Shown here piece after piece: positions 32,772 to 43,385 of a DNA stretch of 64,000 nucleotides. Under the pieces are notes generated by a model, which worked only from the letters and a program-made list of their open reading frames with translations, was not told the origin of the DNA and searched no databases. The stretch lies in NCBI GenBank assembly GCA_905250025.1, contig CAJNOJ010000019.1, forward strand, positions 620,001-684,000, given 5' to 3'. The translations under genes were made by a program, and so were the position numbers. How positions within the stretch are numbered: the first letter of the stretch is position 1; each line of letters starts with the position of its first letter. The DNA comes from Adineta ricciae (Eukaryota; Rotifera; Eurotatoria; Adinetida; Adinetidae).

Positions 32772-33749
32772 ATGAAGAAAACTGTCATCGTTTCATCCCC
32801 TGGAAAATTAATTATCGGGGGTGAACATGCTGTTGTCTATGGTCGACGAGCTCTAGTCACAAGTATTGGTATGCGATTATATATGCAATTAACTGTGGAT
32901 GAAAACACTGACAAGCAAACGGAGAAACATCTACTGAATTTCATACTTCACGATACAAATCAGCGTTATTCGATTGATTTGTCTGAGTCATCCGATACTC
33001 AACCGATTGAAATTGAAGCAGTAATTTACGTCTACAATCAATTCAAGTCATCCCTATCCGAAACAGGTGTATTCAACATCGAAGTACGATCCGAAATTCC
33101 AATTGGTGCTGGTCTTGGTTCTAGTGCTGCGTTCAGTGTTTGTCTCGTTGGTTGTTTTCATCTTCTTTGTTATGGTAAACTCTGTCTCGAAGACATCAAT
33201 GAATTAGCATACAAGGTCGAGTGTCTTTTTCACGGTACGCCGTCTGGTGTGGACAATACGATTAGTACATTTGGTCAATCCCTTTTATACAGTCGAGTAT
33301 CGAAGAAACACTTGAATTTTCGCCTATCGAATCTAGCTATCATCGATACTGGTATTCCGAAATCAACGAAACGAATGGTTGGTTTAGTTCGATCGTTTGT
33401 GGAAAATACTCCTGAAGAAGGAGAAAAGATTTTAAATGATATTGAAACATGTGTGGATGCGATGGTTGAACATCCGGATGAAATCAATGAATTGTTTCAA
33501 CGAAATCAACAATTATTAAAACATTTGGGCGTATCGATAGTAGAAATCGATCAGATTGTTGAAATTTTATTGAAAAATAGCATTTCGACGAAGATCACTG
33601 GTGCTGGCGGCGGAGGTTGTTTGATTGCGTTGACATCAACATTTACGAAGGAACAAATTTTGGAATTCTTGAAAGATAATCCAGTTAAATCCATTCAATT
33701 TGTTGAATGTGGTGTAGAAGGTCTACGAGAAGAACAAAAATTCCTCTAA
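32772..33749 (+). CDS. MVK: mevalonate kinase
   Basis: Intronless, 325 residues. It phosphorylates mevalonate with ATP, an early step of isoprenoid synthesis. All three GHMP motifs are present: SSPGKLIIGGEHAVVYG at the N-terminus, IPIGAGLGSSAAFSVC (ATP loop), and KITGAGGGGCLIAL near the C-terminus. The HGTPSGVDNTISTFG segment carries the catalytic Asp region. The protein is about 70 residues shorter than human MVK (396), with fewer insertions. The start at 32772 is the first ATG, directly preceded by GAAG. ERMARD begins 67 nt after its stop. Confidence 0.94.
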   Translation: MKKTVIVSSPGKLIIGGEHAVVYGRRALVTSIGMRLYMQLTVDENTDKQTEKHLLNFILHDTNQRYSIDLSESSDTQPIEIEAVIYVYNQFKSSLSETGVFNIEVRSEIPIGAGLGSSAAFSVCLVGCFHLLCYGKLCLEDINELAYKVECLFHGTPSGVDNTISTFGQSLLYSRVSKKHLNFRLSNLAIIDTGIPKSTKRMVGLVRSFVENTPEEGEKILNDIETCVDAMVEHPDEINELFQRNQQLLKHLGVSIVEIDQIVEILLKNSISTKITGAGGGGCLIALTSTFTKEQILEFLKDNPVKSIQFVECGVEGLREEQKFL

Positions 33750-33816
33750 TAAATCCGTTTTAAAAGCTTTTGGAACTTACATATTAACTATCTATAAATC
33801 TCTAGTTCATTTAGAT
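33750..33816 (+). other. 67-nt spacer with 3' splice site 2 nt before the ERMARD start
   Basis: Between the MVK stop and the ERMARD ATG. It ends in TTCATTTAG (AG at 33813-33814), with only AT between the splice site and the start codon. Candidate trans-splice acceptor; positional inference only. Confidence 0.4.
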
Positions 33817-36541
33817 ATGATAAACACTACGTATCTATCACCTGGAGTTCGAGATTTGTTGCTAAGCGTATCACCTTTTGAGTCCGGTAATACTCCATAT
33901 GAACCATCCATTGAAGAAATTCGACAGTGTATAGTGATTGATGGTACGAATTGAATAGAACGATTTTGTTGATAATGATTTTCTGTATCGTTAGAATCCG
34001 GAATCAATTATCGAGAATCCGTTCGTCGATTGGATAAGAGAATATTGCCGCAAATTGAAACATTGTTCAAGCAGATGAATGAAGAGACATTTCGATCTTC
34101 TTATGATAATGATCGGCATTGTCGATGGTTGACTAATCGAAAAGTATAGTTACAGAAGTTCTGTATGGATATAACTTGTCCGTTCGTTTTGGAGGATTTG
34201 TTTCGAATCTTTCATTTCATGAAAAACGATCAACTTCATTTGGCTACTCTACTTTTAACTTGTTTCACAGAACGAAATCTCGGTAATGTAAGTCATGTCA
34301 ATAGCTTTTCAGCTCGTATTTTCTATAGCCTTCCTATAGTTGCTCCTAACTAAGATAAACACGGTGCCGAATCTCCTCCGGCAGATTGTTGAATCGTCAA
34401 CTCTCACCTCCATTCTTGGTTCTGATCTGGTGAGTCTGACGCAACTCACTCTTCTACTTATACTATCTTCATGAAACTGTAGACTTTGATCTTACAATTG
34501 ATAATTGGTAGTCCAAAATCAATTAATCTACGAAATATCTATTGGCATGGATTTGTTCAATACAATGAAGTTTCACCTAAGTACATCAATAACTGACACA
34601 ACTCATTGTCAATGTACTTTCATAGATTTTCTTATCTTTTGTTATATTTGCTAATACAAATTGGACCGATTATTGATGGAAAAGTTGTGCCCGACAGACC
34701 GTTTATCTCACTGGAACGTTTTGCAAATCATACTTTTCTTCCTGCAGGTAAACGACAATCGAGTTTATACTAACATCATCGTGCTTTCATTTAGATGCCC
34801 GTTGTCCGAATGCTGAGACAGCAATTCATCTAATTGAAAATCATCCACTTATTGACAGCGGATTTAAACCGTTACTGGAATCGAGTATTGACTACATCTA
34901 CAGTCAAAACGAGTACGTGAGTGAACGTGTATTTTGTATGTACGTTGTCGTCCCATGTGGTCTAGGTATGGTTTGAGTATGATGCTTCTCTTGCCAATTT
35001 TCGAACACGTATTACGAAAATTGTTTGTTCAAGTTAATAACTGTCCGGAGCGATTATTAACAGCTGAGGTTAGTTCATTTTGTCTCTATGGATAGTCATA
35101 ATTCATGAAGGTGTTCGTGTTTTTAGAGTACAACATTGTTCACGACTTTGGATGAAGTATGATTCATATTTGACCAGTGCAAATTTGTTAATCGAGTAGA
35201 TTTCAGATCTTGACTTGTTGCTTATCAGATAGTGAAGCAAATTGTCTTTGCAGTGAACTAGGCCATGGTTATATGGTATCAAAAATGAACTTTATAAATA
35301 AAATGCCGTCTAATGTCAAAGAGTAACTTGTAGGGTCTACTAGCTGATCTGATCGCATATCCCGAAGGTGTTTGTCTTCGGTCAAAGTTAAGTCATTGTG
35401 AATTTAACTATGAACAACTGCCACGATCGATTGCAGATGCTCAATTCAGTTTATTTTTGGCACTGCTCTATCGATATAATAAACATGTATGTCGTAATTA
35501 AATCCGAAACTCTTCGTATGCTTCTTGTCTCTTTTGTTTTGTCTTTCAAAGCCAGATGATTATGGTCAACGTCTTCTGGATTATGTTAATAATTACAAAG
35601 TCTTCTATCATCCGATTGCTATTGCCAAAAATCAAGTGCTATATTTGTTGTTTATTATATTGTTACTAATGATATCGTATTTTAGATACATGACTTCGTT
35701 GTTGAATTTCAACGAATACCAGAGTGTGCTGCAGCAATCGAAGGAGAAGATGTAACCAAGATTTCCAATTTTCCGGTAAAGTTAATTGATTTTTGGCGAC
35801 TATTCATCCCGTTAGGTAAAGAAGGAGATAATCCATCGCTTGAACATCTTTTGAATATATTTAGATCAACTCTCTTTATTTGACGATATGTCCATACAAA
35901 CAATCGAAGTATTTATCAATGAAAATAATTTAAATCTGATCAATCGATATTGTCCTCACAAGGTAGAAATCTATTGAAAGAGATTGTCACTGCAATTTTA
36001 GTAATATAGACAACGACAAATGGGAATAGTGAACAATCTCTGATCACAGTCATTCGACAATTATCTGCTCACATACATCAAGTGTTAACGAATGTCGATA
36101 CATTTCTAAAAACACGTGGACAAGCTTATCATTCCAAACAGTTACGAGCCAATCAACGTGCTAATTTCGAGCGTTTTATCAATATGTAACTATGAGTCTG
36201 TTTTTCATCTATTTCGGATCGGAATTCTATTTCATAGCTACGACGATCTTCATCAATCAGTTTTATTCATCAGTTATTTGAGTTCCACTATTCTCTATTC
36301 ATTAGACTATATTCGATGTAATGACTCGAGATATTCCTCGTTTTTGATGAAGTATGTAATACTTTAAAATAAGTAATAGTTTATTTCCGTCTGAATGTGT
36401 TGTAGAATTTTACGAATATGGTTGACATTTATTGAAAATGCAGTAACATTATCGAGCATAATACGAAACCGATGGGATGAACTCGCTGCATTATATTCAA
36501 CGACGATCGATAAATCCAACAAACTCATAGCTAAACTGTGA
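33817..36541 (+). CDS. ERMARD: ER membrane-associated RNA degradation protein homologue
   Basis: About 17 exons with introns near 50 nt join to roughly 629 residues (human ERMARD: 678). Matches to the vertebrate protein run along its length: a TERNLG region, [11 protein letters not shown] (the DUF4209 core; human LNLRNVLWHGF), [42 protein letters not shown] and a late [12 protein letters not shown] block before C-terminal hydrophobic segments. The family is ER-anchored and tied to RNA turnover and human neuronal migration defects; its mechanism is unsettled. First exons: 33817-33943, 33995-34143, 34195-34287, 34340-34429. Intron 2 ends in a poor acceptor (TTTTGGAG), chosen because it restores the homologous frame and gives a 51-nt intron. 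Last exon ends in KLIAKL. Confidence 0.9.
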
Positions 36542-36839
36542 TTTTCTTTCCCTTCATTTTCCATGTAATACATGTTTTTCTTTGACTATTATCTCAACGA
36601 TGTGGACAATGAAAAACGGTGCTTCTTTCACTTTAAATTCATCTACGAAATGCGCAAAAGAATAAAACACACGTTTTCAACTATTTTGAAGCACGTAGAG
36701 ACGAATTTTTTGAGAGACTTTCATTCATTTCTTTTGATAACGACCAACAGCGCATCACTACGTAGGTGCAGAAAGAAAAAAACAAGTCTCAAGCAAGATT
36801 ACTTCCTAGCTTGCCTACCGCACAAACACAGCAAACTTA

Positions 36840-39800
36840 ATGACTGACCAGTTGGGCATTCCGCAACCAGTGTCCAACGCACCGGTAAACATAGCAGAAA
36901 GGATGAAAGCACGTATGATACAGAATATACTGCTCATCTGGCTTCGCACTGATACTGATGAAGATAATGAAGCGTGGCTCAATGCGATCGATCAACTACG
37001 AAATGTCATCCATACGATTGAAATTTTTACTGATGTTGACAAATGTATCGATTTTCTCACAGATAATTCCAAAGAAACTGCAGCTATGATCGTCTCTAGT
37101 TCATTATGTTATCGATTAGTGCCACTGATACATGATATTCCTCATCTTCGTACACTTCTTATTTCTTCCAAAAATAAAACAGTCGAGAAAGAAGAAGTCA
37201 AAAATTGGTATAAAATTAATAGGATTTCCATTGATCGTCATGCTATATTCGAGGCGCTTAAACCAACTGCAAAACACTGTGAACGCGACGCCATATCTAT
37301 AACTTTTATGCAAACTGATACTCAACAGACCGAAAAGAACTTAGACAAACTTGATTGCTCGTTTATGTACACAGAGATACTGAAAGACATAATATTACAA
37401 ATTGATTTCGAGCCTGAACACTTTGATCAATTCATCAATTATTGTCACCAACAATTTTCAGATAGTGTTTCGCATCAAAACAAGATTAAGCAACTCAAAG
37501 AAAGCTACCGTAATCGTGATCCAATATGGTGGTACACTCGCGATTCCTTTTTACATTCTATGCTTAATCGAGCACTTCGAACAATGGATGCCATCTTAAT
37601 CGTTAATATGGGCTTTTATATTCGTGATCTTCACGAATCTATCGAACAACTACACCGACAAAGGTCTAAACTACCGAATTCTAATGCTACCTTCACCGTG
37701 TATCGTGGACAAAGTCTAACTACAACTGAGTTTGATCAGTTATCCAAGACATGCGGAGGACTCATCGCTTTCAACAATTTGTTGTCCACCTCGATTGACA
37801 GTTCTGTTTCAGAAATGTATCTCGGACAAGGCCAGGAAGATCCTAACCTTGTAGATGTCCTATTTGTTATGACGATTCATCCCTCCCAATCAAGGACACC
37901 TTTTGCCTTTATTAGTGATGTCAGCCAATTTCACGATGAAAACGAAGTACTCTTCTCAATGCACAGTGTTTTTCGTATAACTAATATTCAACAGCTCAGT
38001 GGTCGCGGCAAATTACATCAAATAGAACTAACTCTAACCAGCGACGATGATCCGCAACTTCGCGAACTATCGCTAAAAGTCGCTCAAGAACTCAATGTCT
38101 CATCAGGGTGGGACGCACTAGCCAGACTTTTTCACGCAATGGGCTACTACGAAAGAGCACTACAATTGTATGAACTTCTGATGCTACGCTTTACTAGTGA
38201 ATTACTGAAAACAAATAATAATGAGACGACCTTTAATGCGATGTCTAACATATTAAACCACAACGAACCCATGTCCTTTGATGCAACGCCAATGAGTTTA
38301 TATCCAACAAATGATTCACACTTCCAGCGCAAACTAGCTACCTATCACAGCAACATCGGCACGCTGTACCAGTGCATGGGTAAATATTCGAAAGCTCTTT
38401 CTTACTACGAGAAGTATCTTGCAATTGAACAGAAATCACTTCAATCCAATCATCCTGATTTGGCAACGTCTCACAACAATATCGGTGGGGTGTACAAAAG
38501 CATGGGTGAATATCCGAAAGCTCTCTCTTACTGCGAGAAGAGTCTTAGAATCCAACAACAATCACTTCCACCCAATCATCCTTCTCTAGCAACGTCTCAC
38601 AATAATATCGGTCAGGTGTACCACGACATGGGTGAATATTCGAAAGCTCTTTCTTACTGCGAGAAGTGTCTTGCAATCCAACAACAATCACTTCCACCCA
38701 ATCATCCTGATCTAGCAACGTCTCACAATAATATCGGTCAGGTGTACCACAGCATGGGTGAATATTCGAAAGCTGTTTCTTACTACGAGAAGTGTCTTGC
38801 AATCCAACAGCAATCACTTCCACCCAATCATCCTGATCTAGCAACGTCTCACGACAACATCGGTCAGGTGTCCCACGGCATGGGTGAACATTCGAAAGCT
38901 CTTTCTTACTACGAGAAGTGTCTTGCAATCCAACAGCAATCACTCCCACCCAATCATCCTTACCTAGCAACGTCTCACAATAATATCGGTCAGGTGTACC
39001 ACGACATGGGTGAATATTCGAAAGCTGTTTCTTACTACGAGAAGTGTCTTGCAATCCAACAGCAATCACTTTCACCCAATCATCCTGATTTGGCCAGGTC
39101 TCACAACAACATCGGCCAGGTGTACCAGTGCATGGGCGAATATTCGAAAGCTCTTTCTTACTACGAGAAGTGTCTTGCAATCCAACAACAATTACTTCAA
39201 CCCAATCATCCTGATTTGGGAACGTCTCATAACAATATCGGTGGGGTGTACCACGGCATGGGTGAACATTCGAAAGCTCTTTCTTACTGCGAGAAGGGTC
39301 TTGCAATCCAACAACAATCACTTCCACCCAATCATCCTGATTTGGGAACGTCTCATAACAATATCGGTGGGGTGTACCACGGCATGGGTGAACATTCGAA
39401 AGCTCTTTCTTACTACGAGAAGTGTCTTGCAATCCGACAACAATCACTTCCACCCAATCATCCTGATCTAGCAACGTCTCACAACAATATCGGCATGGTG
39501 TACGAAAGCATGGGTGAATATTCGAAAGCTCTTTCATACTACGAGAAGTGTGTTGCAATCCAACAGCAATCACTTCCACCCAATCATCCTGATTTGGCAA
39601 CGTCTCACAACAATATCGGTGGGGTGTACCACGGCATGGGTGAACATTCGAAAGCTCTTTCTTACTACGAGAAGTGTCTTGGAATCCGACAGCAATCACT
39701 TCCACCCAATCATCCTTCCCTAGCAACGTCTCACAACAACATCGGCATGGTGTACGACAGCATGGATGAATATTCGAAAGCTGTTGATCATTTAGAAAAG

Positions 39801-39944
39801 TGTCTGGGAATTTTGCAACAATCTCTACCCTCAAATCATCCTCTTTGGTGTATATGTCACCGGAATATTGGAACGGTATACGAGAGCATGGGTAAAGAAT
39901 CAGAAGCTATTTTCCATTACGAGAAATGTTTTGCGTTTGAATAA
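36840..39944 (+). CDS. arginine-type ADP-ribosyltransferase with kinesin-light-chain-like TPR array
   Basis: Intronless, 1034 residues. Residues about 25-190 form a domain common in bdelloid proteins (LLIWLRTDTDEDN, FTDVDKCIDFL). Residues about 190-420 are an ART domain with the R-S-E triad of arginine-specific enzymes: VYRGQSL (Arg), LLSTSID (Ser-Thr-Ser) and DENEVLFS (ExE). It should transfer ADP-ribose from NAD+ to protein arginines. From about residue 503 to the end come thirteen 42-residue TPRs, the last partial, of kinesin-light-chain type, each like HNNIGxVYxSMGEYSKAL then QQQSLPPNHPDLATS. They probably choose protein partners. No signal peptide. The intronless form and large family size are typical of bdelloid ARTs. 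Target unknown. Confidence 0.92.
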   Translation: MTDQLGIPQPVSNAPVNIAERMKARMIQNILLIWLRTDTDEDNEAWLNAIDQLRNVIHTIEIFTDVDKCIDFLTDNSKETAAMIVSSSLCYRLVPLIHDIPHLRTLLISSKNKTVEKEEVKNWYKINRISIDRHAIFEALKPTAKHCERDAISITFMQTDTQQTEKNLDKLDCSFMYTEILKDIILQIDFEPEHFDQFINYCHQQFSDSVSHQNKIKQLKESYRNRDPIWWYTRDSFLHSMLNRALRTMDAILIVNMGFYIRDLHESIEQLHRQRSKLPNSNATFTVYRGQSLTTTEFDQLSKTCGGLIAFNNLLSTSIDSSVSEMYLGQGQEDPNLVDVLFVMTIHPSQSRTPFAFISDVSQFHDENEVLFSMHSVFRITNIQQLSGRGKLHQIELTLTSDDDPQLRELSLKVAQELNVSSGWDALARLFHAMGYYERALQLYELLMLRFTSELLKTNNNETTFNAMSNILNHNEPMSFDATPMSLYPTNDSHFQRKLATYHSNIGTLYQCMGKYSKALSYYEKYLAIEQKSLQSNHPDLATSHNNIGGVYKSMGEYPKALSYCEKSLRIQQQSLPPNHPSLATSHNNIGQVYHDMGEYSKALSYCEKCLAIQQQSLPPNHPDLATSHNNIGQVYHSMGEYSKAVSYYEKCLAIQQQSLPPNHPDLATSHDNIGQVSHGMGEHSKALSYYEKCLAIQQQSLPPNHPYLATSHNNIGQVYHDMGEYSKAVSYYEKCLAIQQQSLSPNHPDLARSHNNIGQVYQCMGEYSKALSYYEKCLAIQQQLLQPNHPDLGTSHNNIGGVYHGMGEHSKALSYCEKGLAIQQQSLPPNHPDLGTSHNNIGGVYHGMGEHSKALSYYEKCLAIRQQSLPPNHPDLATSHNNIGMVYESMGEYSKALSYYEKCVAIQQQSLPPNHPDLATSHNNIGGVYHGMGEHSKALSYYEKCLGIRQQSLPPNHPSLATSHNNIGMVYDSMDEYSKAVDHLEKCLGILQQSLPSNHPLWCICHRNIGTVYESMGKESEAIFHYEKCFAFE
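38346..39941 (+). repeat. 126-bp coding tandem repeat (TPR array)
   Basis: Twelve full 126-bp units and one partial encode the TPRs. Units 2-11 are nearly identical in DNA, including silent sites; units 8 and 9 share almost their whole sequence, and unit 11 shares long stretches with them. Units 1, 12 and 13 at the edges are more diverged, the usual sign of unequal exchange or gene conversion in the middle. Confidence 0.93.
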
Positions 39945-39983
39945 CAATAATATAAAGTTCATTCTCTCAATGGCATGACTGGT

Positions 39984-40102
39984 CGGAATAATATCGGCAT
40001 CATCTGCTACGCCGGCAGCTACCAGGCTATGGAAGTTGGTATATAGACGGTCATGTGCTTAGGTTAGAATATGTATTATCGCCAAATAAACCTGATGTAG
40101 AA
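39984..40102 (+). pseudogene. decayed TPR relic
   Basis: Forty bases after the ART-TPR stop, a frame reads RNNIGIICYAGSYQAMEV, then stops. After a frameshift near 40070 it resumes as LSPNKPDVE. These match the start (HNNIGxVYxSMGEYSKAL) and end (SLPPNHPDLA) of a TPR unit at about the right spacing. It is therefore probably a dead copy of one or more repeats, left behind by shortening of the gene or from a lost neighbour. Confidence 0.55.
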
Positions 40103-41309
40103 TGATCGAAGAGGAACTTTGATTTAACAAGAACAGCACTATAATTGAGATGTGTGTCAGGAAATGTTGGAGATTCAATGAATGGAGAAGTTCTACGAGG
40201 TCAAGAGTAGCAGCTTGAGGTTAGACTAGAAGGAAAATGAGCTTCTAGTGTGTAGCGACGGCTGAATACAAATCTCATCCAGGCATACGCTCTCAATCCT
40301 GTTATCGCTATGCTAATCGGTGAATTAGCCGTTATTGAAGTGAATATGGCGAGTTGTTATAATTAAAAATGAGTCTATCGAGATGCTGATGTGGAGTTAT
40401 AAGGTGGGTCGTGCTTTCTGATTCAGTTGTAATACGACCGGGGTCGCTGATCATGAAGAGAAATGTAGCATGTCAAAATATTGTGGTGATATTTGCGTAT
40501 GATGATGCAGTATCCATCAGATTCATTGTACCTCTCCATCCGACAAACTCCTTTTGACATATATGATTATTGTGGCTATAAGAAAGGTAAAAAACCTTGA
40601 TTAAAAATAAAACATCAGCTGTTATATTTTCGATATTCAAAAAGGAATGTCACTTGCTGTCGGCATTTTGCCTATCTCATCAAATCACTTACTCATTGCT
40701 AGAGATTCAAAGCGGGTGAGACTTCATCTTCCCTGGAATAGATAATTAATTCGACCATTTGGAAAATATTTATCACAATATGGTAATCTCAAACGTGAAA
40801 CGCAATAGAACATTTCTTATCGGACAAGAAATGGAAACAATGTGAGTGATGAGGCATTTCATTCGTTTGATGATTATGTTCTATTTTTAGTGATAGTAAT
40901 CTTGCGTGTTCAACACATAAATTATGTCGAAATGAAAAGCATCAATAGTTTCGCAAAAGAATGGATCATAATAAATCTGTAGAAGAAAAGATACAACTGA
41001 GATATCAATTAGCCAATATGTCATCTTATTCATTTGTCAGATTGCACTTTCAGTTGAGGAAAAAGATGCGCAAGCAGGGCATAATTTTTTCGTAATCAAA
41101 TGAATCAGAAAACATATCCCCCTGATCAAAAATAACAAGTGCAACGTCATTCGATCATCATGGGCGCGCTTGTTGAAACATAAAACTGCGTCACTCGAAG
41201 TATGAATGTTTCGAACATGAAATTCACTGAAGTGTAACGACAAGATAAAAATTATAGGTAGTATATTATATACCAGTTGTTATTTATTCGCTTCGACAAC
41301 AACACGAAA
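40103..41309. other. intergenic
   Basis: No open frame of note between the TPR relic and the CDF gene. Further decayed repeat sequence may be present near 40270-40340 but could not be shown by eye. Confidence 0.4.
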
Positions 41310-43002
41310 ATGGATCATACGAACGTTGCCTACAAGCCTGACTCGGATACAGTTTCGCTGGGTGATTTACCATCCAATAAACAATATACTTTGTCCCCAG
41401 GTTTGTTACCTGGGTACATACGACGAATCAGTGACCATTCAACTGCAGGTCGTCATTTCAATTCAGGAAATATTTCGTCAGAAGATAAAAATAAGGATGA
41501 ACAACAAGTTCCAGGCTCGGAGCGGAAAGAACAGGAGCTATTCGATGAAGATCCGTATTATTCAATGAAAAACTTACGTTCTCGTCGCCGAGGTAAACGT
41601 GACGAAGACTCTGGTTTATCAAATCGCGTGAAACGGTTTTACGAAAAACAAGATGACTGGATCGATGGTTACCAACGCGTACATGATCATGGTAACGGCA
41701 ATCGAGACGACCAGAAAACTCATGCAAGTGAACAAAAACGTGCTCGATTTTTAACTAAAGTTTCACTCGGTGTGAACATCGTACGTAAAGATTTCTTTTT
41801 GGTTTCTAAAATTAACTTCAACAACAAATCTATATAGTGTTTATTCATATTGAAAGTTGCCAGCGCTGTTATGTCGAAATCGCTTTCAATTGTTTCTTCT
41901 GTCATTGATTCAGCAGTCGATCTTGCTACTTCTGTTATTCTATTTTGGGCTTGGCGAGCAATCAAAAAACGTGATGGTTATCGTTATCCTCAAGGTATTC
42001 GAATCGTACGCACAGCTTCATTAAGATTTGTTTTTGATTTATACCTAGGTCGAACACGACTTGAGCCGGTTGCCATTGTCATTCTATCTGTTATCATGTG
42101 CGCAGTTTCCGTTCTGGTTATTTATGAATCAATTAACACGATTGTGAATGACGCGCAGTATTTTTCGGAAAAAAATACGACACGGACTCTGGATGATATC
42201 GATATGAGTGCATTTCCAGTCGCAACAAGCTGCATCGTCATCGTTAGTAAAGCAATTCTGTTCTTTGTATGCCATCGGGTGGACTCACCGACAACGTCAG
42301 CATTAGCCGAAGATCATCGTAACGATGTCGCATCGAACATCGTTGCGTTGATCTGTGGTCTTATTGGTAAGAAAGCAAATTTAGATCATTCGTTTGAATG
42401 TTGCTCTCTTGCGATTTTAGGTTCATTTGCATACAAGCAGAAGATCAATCAAAAAGCAATTGTGATGGATCCCGTTGGTGCTATTGTCATATCGATCTAT
42501 ATCATCATCATGTGGATTCGACAAGCCAACAGTTTGTTTCAAAATCTTTCTAATTTCTATTGATATTGGTATTCTTCTATTCAAAGGTCAAATCAAGCGT
42601 TTGAGCGGTCACACAGCAGATCCGAAGTTTCTCTCACAGATAACGGTAAACAACTGTTGCTTGTCCTCACTAAAACCAACTCTAATCACATTCTGTTATC
42701 TCTAGTGGTTAACTTTTCATCATTCTCCATTGATAAAGAAGATCGATACTGTTCGCGCGTTCTACTTTGGCACTTCATATTTAGTAGAAGTTGATATTGT
42801 TCTACCGGAGAATATGTTGCTGAAAGAAGCACATGACATTGGCGAAGAATTACAACAGAAGATCGAAGCACTGTCTGAAGTGGAACGAGTAATATTTTAA
42901 TTATCGCATTTTCTTGTCTGACTTTTCTTTCGATTCTAGGCGTTTGTTCATCTCGATTATGAATTCAGTCACAATCCAAAGAACGAACATAAAATCGTAT
43001 AG
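41310..43002 (+). CDS. cation diffusion facilitator, Mn-type (MTP-like)
   Basis: Seven exons (41310-41780, 41838-41994, 42049-42366, 42421-42531, 42587-42645, 42706-42888, 42940-43002) encode 453 residues. A long charged N-terminal cytosolic region is followed by the CDF core. TM2 carries DSAVDLATS (DxxxD), and GYRYPQGRTRLEP is the signature loop. TM5 carries [11 protein letters not shown] (also DxxxD). In this superfamily DxxxD in both helices marks the Mn group, as in plant MTP8-11, whereas Zn carriers have HxxxD. The C-terminal cytosolic ferredoxin-like domain is present ([30 protein letters not shown]). It should move metal out of the cytosol in exchange for protons. DYNLT starts 44 nt downstream. 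Confidence 0.9.
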
Positions 43003-43046
43003 AAAGCGCGTTTTGTTGAAGTTGTTTTTTTTTAACTTATTGTATA

Positions 43047-43385
43047 ATGTCATTTGATATTAACGAAATCAAACGAATTACTAAAGAAGTTTTACACGAG
43101 ACGATCGGTGAGAAAGTTTTCCTAACAGAACAAGTCCGACAATGGAACATCGATATTCTAACTGAGATTTTGCATCGATTGCAACAAGTTCAAGAGAAAT
43201 TTTCCGATCAGCAAATGAAATTCATTGTCACAGTTCTAATCGGAGAGAAAAGTAAAGAGAATAATTTCGGTTTACACACAGCTCTGTCGTGCATTTGGAA
43301 TGGAACGACTGATGGATGTGTAACCGTGAAGTGGGAAAACCAAAATATCTTTTCAGTCATCAGCGTTTTCGGTTTGACCGTATAA
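43047..43385 (+). CDS. DYNLT: Tctex-type dynein light chain
   Basis: Intronless, 112 residues, the full length of DYNLT1/3. It links dynein intermediate chain to cargo. Diagnostic blocks are EVLHETIG near the N-terminus, FIVTVLIGEKS, GLHTALSCIWNGTTDGCVTV and the ending FSVISVFGLTV. All align without gaps of note to human DYNLT1. It lies 44 nt behind the CDF stop on the same strand, with a T-rich spacer but no clear acceptor AG next to the ATG. Confidence 0.95.
   Translation: MSFDINEIKRITKEVLHETIGEKVFLTEQVRQWNIDILTEILHRLQQVQEKFSDQQMKFIVTVLIGEKSKENNFGLHTALSCIWNGTTDGCVTVKWENQNIFSVISVFGLTV

Noticed and set aside
34141-34200. In-frame TAG in ERMARD, suggesting a pseudogene
   Set aside because: A 51-nt intron from GTATAG to TTTTGGAG removes the stop and restores the alignment to vertebrate ERMARD.
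38545-39834. 429-codon open frame on the minus strand with a repeated pattern
   Set aside because: It is the antisense shadow of the TPR repeats. Repeat units keep any open antisense frame open. The plus-strand frames at 39010-39471 and 39514-39723 are the same effect.
38346-39941. Regular repeats resembling a CRISPR-like or satellite array
   Set aside because: Units are 126 bp, contiguous and coding, with no spacers; they are TPRs.
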